From contig NZ_JBDZDQ010000002.1 in assembly GCF_040049295.1 (NCBI RefSeq), positions 620,001 through 684,000 on the forward strand: DNA of 64,000 bases, given 5' to 3'. Shown piece by piece: positions 57,051 through 64,000 of this stretch. The notes beneath the pieces were generated by a model. It had not been told where the DNA came from and made no database searches. It was given only the letters and a program-made list of their open reading frames with translations. The position numbers were made by a program, and so were the translations under genes. Origin of the DNA: Sphingomonas sp. KR3-1 (GTDB lineage: Bacteria > Pseudomonadota > Alphaproteobacteria > Sphingomonadales > Sphingomonadaceae). Every line of letters begins with the position of its first letter. Position 1 is the first letter of the stretch.

Positions 57051-60000
57051 ATGACCAATACTCGCCTCCGCACGCGCCGCCTGCTCCGCGCGCTGGTTCT
57101 CGCCTCTAGCATCCTCGCCGGTCCCGCCTGGGCGCAGAGCCTGCCGAGCGGCGGCCAGGTCGTGTCAGGATCGGCGACGATCACCCAGGACGGCAATGCG
57201 CTGACGATCGACCAGAAATCGGACAAGCTGATCGCCAATTGGCAGAGCTTCTCGATCGATACGGGCAAGACGGTCACTTTCAACCAGCCGACGGTCAATT
57301 CGGTCGCGCTCAACCGCGTGATCGGCCAGGACCCCTCGAAGATCCTCGGGGCGCTCAACGCCAACGGCAAGGTGTTCCTGGTCAATCCCAACGGGATCGT
57401 GATCGGCAAGGAAGGCGCGGTGCAGACCGGCGGTTTCGTCGCCTCGACCCTGGCAATCAAGGACGCGGACTTCCTCGCCGGCAATTACCGCTTCACCGGC
57501 ACCGGCGGCACGATCGAGAACCAGGGCAGCCTGAAGGGCGCGGTAGTCGCGCTGATCGCCCCGAGCGTGCGCAACAACGGCGCGATCACCGGCGACACCG
57601 CGATGGCAGCTGGCAGCGACGTGCTGCTCGATTTCGACGGCGACGGGCTGCTCTCGGTCGAGGTCAAGGGCGCGACGCTCGCCACGCTGGTGGAGAACAA
57701 GGGGCTGATCGCGGCGAAGGGCGGGCTGGTGGTGCTCACTGCCAAGGGCGCATCGGACGCGATGAAGAGCGTAGTCAACAATAGCGGCATGATCGAGGCA
57801 CAGACGATCGGCAGCAAGGGCGGGCGGATCTACCTGCTTGGTGACATGGCGAACGGTGCGGTCGAAGTCTCGGGCACGCTCGACGCGTCGGCGCCCGGCG
57901 GCGGCGATGGCGGCTTCGTCGAGACCTCGGCGGCGAAGGTCCACATTGCCGACGGGGCGCGGATCACCACCGCCGCGCCGCAAGGCAGGACCGGTACGCT
58001 GCTGATCGATCCGCACGACTATCGCGTCGCCGGGTTTGGCGACAATGAAGACATCACCGGCACCGGCCTGACCGCGCTGCTGCTGTCGAACAATGTGACG
58101 ATTGAAAGCTCGGCGGGCGCGGCGAGCGGCGGCGGCGACATCACACTGGCCGACGACGTCAACGCCTATGTCAACACGCTGACGCTTACCGCGGCGCGCG
58201 ACATCCTGATCAAGGCCGAGCTCAACCTGCTCGGCACCAGCACGCTGGTGATGAACACTGGCACCGCCAATGGCGGCGAGCCCGGCGTCGCCGGCGGCAC
58301 GGTGAAGGTGAACATCGCCGGCGACCTGAGCGGCTTTACCGGGCGGGTGAGCTTCGACCGGGCAGGGGCGGGGCTGCTGACGATCAACGGCGTCGCCTAT
58401 ACGGTGATCGACAACATCGCCGACCTCCAGGCCATCGCGACCGACGCGAACGCGCGCTACGCGCTGGGCGCCGACATCGATGCGAGCGCGACGTCGGGAT
58501 GGAACGCCGGCAAGGGATTCGCGCCGATCGCCAATTTCCAAGGCGTGCTCGACGGGCTCGGACATGCGGTCGACGGGCTGGTGATCGCACGGCCGACGGA
58601 GATCGAGGTCGGCCTGTTCGGCCAGATGCTCGGCACGGCGCGGAACCTCAACGTCAGCAACGCCAATATCCGCGGCGGCTACGATAGCGGCGTATTTGCC
58701 GGCTATATCGGCGGATTGACTCACAATGTCCTGGTCAGCGGTCAGGTGCGCGGCGGCACGGAGGTGGGCGGGCTGGCCGGCTACGCGATCAGCCAAGTCG
58801 AGACCACATCGCCGATGCTCTACGATGTGCACTCGTCGGTCACGGTAACGTCTACCGCCGACCGCGCCGGTGGGCTCATCGGCTTCCTCAACCAGGCGGG
58901 CATGCAGAACGTGTCCGCGAGCGGAAGCGTCACCGGCTACAATTATGTGGGCGGGCTCGTCGGATGGGCGGAGACGGGGACCTTGCTCCCGCTGATCCAG
59001 GATGCGCACGCATCGGGAAATGTGAGCGGGCGATGGTATGTGGGCGGGCTGATCGCCAGCCTGGACGGCTATCGCCTCGATAATGTGAGCGCTTCGGGCG
59101 CCGTGACCAATCTGGCCTATTCGGGGTCCGAGACGGTCATATCGGGCTTTGGCGGGCTGATCGGCCGCGCCCGCAGCACGCAGATCAGCGGCGCCGTCGC
59201 CAGCGGAAGCGTGACGATAACCGGGAACCGAGACATCGATGCGGTGGGCGGGTTGATCGGCTATACCAATAACAGCACGATCTCCGATGCTTCCGCGACG
59301 GGCGCGGTCTCGGTGACGACGCAGAGCAGCCTGTCGATATCGCATGTCGGCGGGCTGATCGGGTTCGCCGACCTGTCCGGCGCATCGGCCGCGCCGACCA
59401 GCCTCGCGAATGTCCAGGCGCTCGGCAATGTCGATGTCAGCGCGGGCAAGGACGCCAGCTATGTCGGCGGGCTGGTCGGCCAGGCCAATGCAGGCCTGGT
59501 GACGCAGGCGAGCGCGATCGGGCATGTCAGCGTCGCCAGCCTGGGCAACACCGAGTATCTGGGCGGGCTGATCGGCGAGATCAGCGACGGATCGGTCTCG
59601 GATGCGCAGGCGAGCGGCGCGGTATCAGGCAGCTCGACGAGCGGCGGCACCGGGCGGACGCGCTATTTCGGCGGGCTGATTGGCTCGAGCACCGACTCCA
59701 GCCTCACCGACGTCAGCGCCTCGGGCAATGTGACGCTCACCGCCGACCACAATGGCAACGCCGACACGGGCGATGTGGGAGGATTGCTCGGCACGGGCAA
59801 CACCGTCCAGATCGTTCGCGGCACCGCCAGCGGCGACGTCACCGCCAATGCCGGTCGATTGGGCGGGCTGGTCGGCAGCCTCTATTCCGACCTGCTCGAG
59901 GTGACGGTCAGCAATGTGAGTGCGTCGGGCGACGTGATCTCGACCGGGAGTGTGTCGGGCAGCTCGCAGCAAATCGGCGGGCTGATCGGCGTAGTCGCGG

Positions 60001-63000
60001 ACAACGGAAGCACGATGTATTCTGCGCGGCGCGTGTCGATCGATCACGCGACCGCCACCGGCTCGACGGTCAGCGGCATCGTCTTTGTCGGCGGGTTGGT
60101 CGGCAGGTTCGGGGGAGTCGCAATCACCTCGTCGAGCGCCACCGCCAACGTGACCGCCGCGCGCTCCGGTGGTGGTGGCCTCCTCGGCGTACTCGATGCG
60201 GGCGATATCAGCGATGTGTGGGCGAGCGGAAACGTATCCGGGGGCAGCGTGGGCAATCTGGGCGGCCTGATCGGCCTCGCCTATTTCGGCGGGAAGGTCG
60301 ACCGAGCCTTTGCAACCGGAGACGTCACCAGCCCGGGAACGCAGATTGGCGGCCTGATCGGCTACAATGAAGTCGACCTCCACGACGTCTTCGCCACCGG
60401 CAATGTCACGGGAAGCGCAACCGTGGGTGGGCTGGCCGGCTACAGCGACGGCTCGATCTACCGCGCCTATGCCGATGGCGCAGTAACCAGCGGCGATGCC
60501 ACGACGACCGGCGGGCTGGTCGGCCGGTTGCTGAACGGCGCAACGGTTACCGCCAGCTTCTACGACAGTCAGACCAGCGGCCAGAGCGACACCGGCAAGG
60601 GCACCGGCCTGACCAGCGCGCAGATGGCGGATCCCTTCACCTTCATCGATGCCGGATGGGACTTCGCGAATATATGGGGCACGCCGAAGGCCGGCGGCGC
60701 GCCGCTGCTGCGCGAATTCGCCGGCGTGCCGCTCTACGACTATTATGTCCGCATCGCCGGCAGCCTGTCGCGCAGCTATGGCGACGCCAACCCGGCGCTT
60801 TCGGCCCTGACGCTGAGCGGGGTCGGCACGGGCAATCTGCTCCTCGGTTGGGGCAGTGCTGCGGGCGCCACCGCCAATGCCGGCACCTATGGCTGGTTCA
60901 CGCCGAACCTGCTGAGCTACGGCTACGCGGTCGGCAATGCCACCGACTACTACATTGCCTATGGCAGCGGCGGTCTGACGGTCACGCCGCGCGTGATTGC
61001 GCTCAGCGGCGCACGCACCTACGACAGGACCACCGATCTCGCCGCGTCGATCTTCACGCTCGGCAATCTCGCCAATGGCGAAACGCTGACCCTGACCGGC
61101 ATCGGGCAACTCGCTGACAAGAGCGCGGGCAATGGTCGCAGCGTATCGCTCGGCTCGCTCGCGCTAGGCAACGGCACCGGCCTTGCATCCAACTACACGC
61201 TCGCGGGCGGCACGCATGTCGCGGACATCGCGCGGGTTCTGATCACGCTTTCCGGTGTCACGGCGTCGAGCCGCGTCTATGACGGCACGCTCACCGCTAC
61301 GCTCGACACCTCCGCGGTGTCGATGGCCGGGGTGCTGGCGGGCGACGCGGTCGGCTTCGGTTCGGCGACGGGCGCGTTCTTCGACAAGAATGTCGGCACC
61401 GCCAAGACCGTGGTGATCAGCGGCGGCGTGCTCACCGGCGCCGACGCGGCCAACTATGCCTTCGCGCCCCAGAGCGGCGCGACCGCCGACATCACGCCAG
61501 CGACGATCAGCGCGATCACCGGCATCGGCGGCGGCGCGAAGATGTACGACACGCGCACCGATACCGACCTGGACTATTCGGGCGCGACCTTCGTCGGCAT
61601 GGTTGCCGGCGACCAGCTCGAGGTCGCCAGCGGCACCGGTGCATTCGACGACAAGAATGCCGGCACCAACAAGCTGGTCCATGTGACCGGGCTGAGCCTG
61701 GGCGGCGTGGATGCGGGCAACTACATCCTCGCCGACACGACCGCGACGGCGCTCGGCGAGATCAGCAAGGCGCCGCTGACCAGCGTCGCCATCGCCGCCA
61801 CGCGCGCCTATGACGGCACGACCACGGCGTCGCTCGACCTGTCGAGCGCGACCTTCGACCAGATGTTCGCCGGCGACGACCTTACCCTTGCATCGGGCAG
61901 CGGAGCCTATGCGGACGCCAAGGCGGGCACCGGCAAGATCGTCACCGTCACCGGCATGACGCTGGGGGGTGCCGATGCGGGCAACTACTATCTCGTCTCG
62001 CCCGATACGTCGGTGGTCGGCACGATCACGCGCGCGCTACTGACGCTGTCGGGCTTCGCCGCGGCGAACAAGGTCTATGACGGCGGTGTCACGGCGAACG
62101 TCGCCAGCGCCGGAACGCTCACTGGGGTGGTCGGCAGCGACAGCGTAGGCTTCAGCTACGGCAGTGCCAGCTTCGACGACAAGAATGCCGCAACCGGCAA
62201 GACCGTGACGCTGGGCGGCATCGCGCTCACAGGCACCGATGCGGGCAACTACATGATCGCGGCAACGGCAACCGCCGCGGCGGACATCACGCCGAAGACG
62301 ATCACGCCGGCCTCCGCGCTGCGCGTCGATACCAAGACCTATGACGGCACGACCACCGCGACGCTCGATCTCGGGGTCGACCTGAACGGCGTGCTGGGCG
62401 GCGATATCGTCGGCCTGGTCTCCTACACCGCGGATTTCGCTGACAAGAATGCCGGCGCGGGCAAGACCGTCAACGTCACGGGCCTCGCCCTGGGCGGTGC
62501 GGATGGCGCCAACTATGTCCTGGCCTCGACCAGCGTGACGCTTACCGGCGAGATCACCAAGGCGATGCTCACGCTTTCGGGCGTCACGGTCGCCGACAAG
62601 GTCTATGACGGCACCACCGATGCGACTGTAACCTCCTGGGGAACGCTGGACGGGATCGTCGGCTTCGACGACGTGTCGATCGACGGCGGTGCCCTGGCCT
62701 TTGCCGATAAGAATGCCGGCACGGGCAAGGCCATTGCGTTCACCGGCTCGCTGATCGGCAGCGAGGCGGGGAATTACGAACTCAGCGTGGCGCCGATCAC
62801 CGCATCGATATCGCGGGCGACGATCAGCGCGATCACCGGGATCACCGGCATCGGCAAGACCTATGACGGGACCACCATTGCCGCATTCGATGCGTCGCAT
62901 GCCGGCTTCACCGGCATGATCGCGGGCGATGCGCTGAGCGTCGGCAGCGGCTCTGGCTTCTTCACCGACAAGAATGCCGGAACCGGAAAGACCCTTTATG

Positions 63001-64000
63001 TCTTCGGCCTGACGCTGGGCGGCGCCGATGCGGCCAATTACCGGCTCGTCTCGACCAATGCGGTGACTAGCGCCGACATCGGCCGTGCGACGATCGCCGC
63101 GGTCACCGGCATCACCGCTGCGGGCAAGACCTATGACGGCACCACCGGCGCCGCGCTCGATACCGCGCATGCGGGCTTCACGGGCATGATCGCGGGCGAC
63201 GCGCTTACCGTCGCCAGCGCCTCGGGCAGCTTTGCCGACAAGAATGCCGGCACGGGCAAGACGGTGAACATCTCCGGCCTGGCGCTAGGCGGCGCGGATG
63301 CGGGCAATTATGTGCTGGCCTCGACCAGCGCCACCGCCAGCGCCGATATCGCTCGTGCGACGATCACCGCGATCACCGGCATCACCGCCGCGGGCAAGAC
63401 CTATGACGGCACCACCGGCGCCGCGCTCGATACCGCGCATGCAGGCTTCACCGGCATGATCGCTGGCGATGTGCTGGCGGTGGCCAGCGCATCGGGCAGC
63501 TTCGCCGACAAGAATGCCGGCACCGGCAAGACGGTGAACATCTCCGGCCTGGCGCTGGGCGGTGCGGACGCGGGCAACTATGTGCTGGCCTCGACCGGAG
63601 CGACCGCAAGCGCCGATATCGCTCGTGCGACGATCGCCGCGGTCACCGGCATCACCGCCGCCGGCAAGACCTATGACGGCACGACCGGCGCCGCGCTCGA
63701 TACGACGCATGCGGGGTTCACCGGGATGGTCGCAGGTGATCTGCTGACGGTGGCAAGCGCGTCGGGCAGCTTTGCCGACAAGAATGCCGGCACGGGCAAG
63801 ACCGTGATGATCACCGGAATCGGCCTTGGTGGCAGCGATGCGGGCAATTACGTGCTGGCCTCGACCGGTGCGACGGCCAGCGCCGATATCGCCCGCGCGA
63901 CGATCACCAGCGTCGCCGGCATCACGGCTGCCGGCAAGACCTATGACGGCACCACCAGCGCCGCGCTCGATACCGCGCATGCCGGATTCAATGGGATGAT
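57051..64000 (+). CDS. Giant two-partner secretion exoprotein (filamentous-hemagglutinin-type TpsA) with GLUG and YDG/MBG repeats, 3' end outside window
   Basis: An open frame from the ATG at 57051 (AAGGGG in front) through the window edge: at least 2316 residues without a stop. Signal peptide about 1-28 (ending AWAQS). The TPS secretion domain is about 30-145, with SVALNRVIGQDPSKILGALNANGKVFLVNPNGIVIGKEG; NPNG is the conserved motif. A beta-helix region follows (to about 545). About 19 GGLIG/GGLVG repeats (GLUG-like) span about residues 560-1170, then an MBG_2-like segment (SYGDANPAL, about 1245) and YDG/MBG-type repeats from about residue 1320 on. It is exported by the adjacent TpsB and probably functions as an adhesin or matrix protein. 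Confidence 0.93.
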   Translation, partial: MTNTRLRTRRLLRALVLASSILAGPAWAQSLPSGGQVVSGSATITQDGNALTIDQKSDKLIANWQSFSIDTGKTVTFNQPTVNSVALNRVIGQDPSKILGALNANGKVFLVNPNGIVIGKEGAVQTGGFVASTLAIKDADFLAGNYRFTGTGGTIENQGSLKGAVVALIAPSVRNNGAITGDTAMAAGSDVLLDFDGDGLLSVEVKGATLATLVENKGLIAAKGGLVVLTAKGASDAMKSVVNNSGMIEAQTIGSKGGRIYLLGDMANGAVEVSGTLDASAPGGGDGGFVETSAAKVHIADGARITTAAPQGRTGTLLIDPHDYRVAGFGDNEDITGTGLTALLLSNNVTIESSAGAASGGGDITLADDVNAYVNTLTLTAARDILIKAELNLLGTSTLVMNTGTANGGEPGVAGGTVKVNIAGDLSGFTGRVSFDRAGAGLLTINGVAYTVIDNIADLQAIATDANARYALGADIDASATSGWNAGKGFAPIANFQGVLDGLGHAVDGLVIARPTEIEVGLFGQMLGTARNLNVSNANIRGGYDSGVFAGYIGGLTHNVLVSGQVRGGTEVGGLAGYAISQVETTSPMLYDVHSSVTVTSTADRAGGLIGFLNQAGMQNVSASGSVTGYNYVGGLVGWAETGTLLPLIQDAHASGNVSGRWYVGGLIASLDGYRLDNVSASGAVTNLAYSGSETVISGFGGLIGRARSTQISGAVASGSVTITGNRDIDAVGGLIGYTNNSTISDASATGAVSVTTQSSLSISHVGGLIGFADLSGASAAPTSLANVQALGNVDVSAGKDASYVGGLVGQANAGLVTQASAIGHVSVASLGNTEYLGGLIGEISDGSVSDAQASGAVSGSSTSGGTGRTRYFGGLIGSSTDSSLTDVSASGNVTLTADHNGNADTGDVGGLLGTGNTVQIVRGTASGDVTANAGRLGGLVGSLYSDLLEVTVSNVSASGDVISTGSVSGSSQQIGGLIGVVADNGSTMYSARRVSIDHATATGSTVSGIVFVGGLVGRFGGVAITSSSATANVTAARSGGGGLLGVLDAGDISDVWASGNVSGGSVGNLGGLIGLAYFGGKVDRAFATGDVTSPGTQIGGLIGYNEVDLHDVFATGNVTGSATVGGLAGYSDGSIYRAYADGAVTSGDATTTGGLVGRLLNGATVTASFYDSQTSGQSDTGKGTGLTSAQMADPFTFIDAGWDFANIWGTPKAGGAPLLREFAGVPLYDYYVRIAGSLSRSYGDANPALSALTLSGVGTGNLLLGWGSAAGATANAGTYGWFTPNLLSYGYAVGNATDYYIAYGSGGLTVTPRVIALSGARTYDRTTDLAASIFTLGNLANGETLTLTGIGQLADKSAGNGRSVSLGSLALGNGTGLASNYTLAGGTHVADIARVLITLSGVTASSRVYDGTLTATLDTSAVSMAGVLAGDAVGFGSATGAFFDKNVGTAKTVVISGGVLTGADAANYAFAPQSGATADITPATISAITGIGGGAKMYDTRTDTDLDYSGATFVGMVAGDQLEVASGTGAFDDKNAGTNKLVHVTGLSLGGVDAGNYILADTTATALGEISKAPLTSVAIAATRAYDGTTTASLDLSSATFDQMFAGDDLTLASGSGAYADAKAGTGKIVTVTGMTLGGADAGNYYLVSPDTSVVGTITRALLTLSGFAAANKVYDGGVTANVASAGTLTGVVGSDSVGFSYGSASFDDKNAATGKTVTLGGIALTGTDAGNYMIAATATAAADITPKTITPASALRVDTKTYDGTTTATLDLGVDLNGVLGGDIVGLVSYTADFADKNAGAGKTVNVTGLALGGADGANYVLASTSVTLTGEITKAMLTLSGVTVADKVYDGTTDATVTSWGTLDGIVGFDDVSIDGGALAFADKNAGTGKAIAFTGSLIGSEAGNYELSVAPITASISRATISAITGITGIGKTYDGTTIAAFDASHAGFTGMIAGDALSVGSGSGFFTDKNAGTGKTLYVFGLTLGGADAANYRLVSTNAVTSADIGRATIAAVTGITAAGKTYDGTTGAALDTAHAGFTGMIAGDALTVASASGSFADKNAGTGKTVNISGLALGGADAGNYVLASTSATASADIARATITAITGITAAGKTYDGTTGAALDTAHAGFTGMIAGDVLAVASASGSFADKNAGTGKTVNISGLALGGADAGNYVLASTGATASADIARATIAAVTGITAAGKTYDGTTGAALDTTHAGFTGMVAGDLLTVASASGSFADKNAGTGKTVMITGIGLGGSDAGNYVLASTGATASADIARATITSVAGITAAGKTYDGTTSAALDTAHAGFNGM
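58740..60540 (+). repeat. About 19 GLUG-like repeats within the TpsA gene
   Basis: The encoded motif GGL(I/V/A/L)G followed by a variable hydrophilic segment and an 'xASGxVxG' strand recurs about every 25-40 residues (first GGLAGYA, last GGLVGRLL). This corresponds to the GLUG motif of secreted adhesins. The copies are strongly diverged at DNA level, so the array is old. Confidence 0.75.
61016..64000 (+). repeat. Twelve YDG/MBG-type repeats within the TpsA gene, last four with exact 270-bp period
   Basis: Units begin with (T/V)YDGTTTA-like motifs at about 61016, 61276, 61540, 61807, 62077, 62338, 62602, 62860, 63132, 63402, 63672 and 63942. Each also carries FADKNAGTGKTV and GGADAGNYVLAST. 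The units at 63132, 63402, 63672 and 63942 are exactly 270 bp apart and nearly identical, indicating recent duplication. The array runs off the window. Confidence 0.85.

Noticed and set aside
57165..59525. 786-codon open frame on the minus strand, and further ones at 59625-61109 and 62037-63170
   Set aside because: They are shadows of the TpsA gene and mirror its repeats; the plus frame has a signal peptide, TPS domain and continuous reading.
63118..64000. Possible CRISPR-like array because of regular spacing
   Set aside because: The 270-bp units are in-frame coding repeats of a secreted protein, with no short spacers.

Overview
The window is high-GC alphaproteobacterial DNA, most likely from a sphingomonad (Sphingomonas or a close relative). 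This is inferred from DUF6894 proteins, GGAAC-N16/17-GGTT promoters of the EcfG general-stress type, a TonB receptor with FecI/FecR, and a sphingomonad-style conjugation module. No rRNA, tRNA or CRISPR array was seen.

Layout. (1) 1-24.7 kb is a stress and survival region: a heme-oxygenase-like iron enzyme (partial), a GlsB-type membrane protein, MarC, Hsp20, a four-gene cyanophycin operon (cphA, isoaspartyl peptidase, cyanophycinase, a methyltransferase), a Crp/Fnr regulator with a DUF6894 partner, a catalase-family protein, KatE catalase, an SRPBCC/alcohol dehydrogenase/SDR operon, a DksA-type zinc finger, a DDAH-like hydrolase, an MscS channel with an apparent frameshift, a BLUF photoreceptor and a hybrid histidine kinase. 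Six transcription units here carry EcfG-like promoters. Four of them also carry a TAAC-N4-GTTA palindrome at a fixed distance upstream, which looks like a co-regulated stress regulon. (2) 24.8-35.0 kb is a truncated integrative/conjugative module: ArdC, DUF2958, ParB-like, an excalibur protein, DUF736, HTH, TraF-like S26 peptidase, lytic transglycosylase and relaxase. No coupling protein or mating-pair genes follow. It lies between an alcohol dehydrogenase remnant on the left and a C-terminally truncated AfsR-like regulator on the right.

(3) 35-45.3 kb is a detoxification cluster: redoxin, SDRs, two epoxide-hydrolase-like enzymes, an Ohr/OsmC peroxidase, cytochrome P460, and a TetR/quinone oxidoreductase pair. 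Two near-identical tandem-repeat operators suggest that a winged-helix regulator controls two divergent promoter regions. A separate dyad precedes both tetR and qor. (4) 45.3-52.4 kb holds an orphan HATPase, FecI/FecR, a LuxR regulator with a degenerate receiver, an STN-domain TonB receptor and a GST flanked by short repeats. (5) 52.5-64 kb holds a NarL-type two-component system divergent from a two-partner secretion locus. TpsB is followed after 11 bp by a giant TpsA exoprotein of at least 2316 residues, open at the window edge, with about 19 GLUG-like repeats and then 12 YDG/MBG-type repeats. The last four YDG units have an exact 270-bp period. A perfect inverted repeat lies in the divergent intergenic region.
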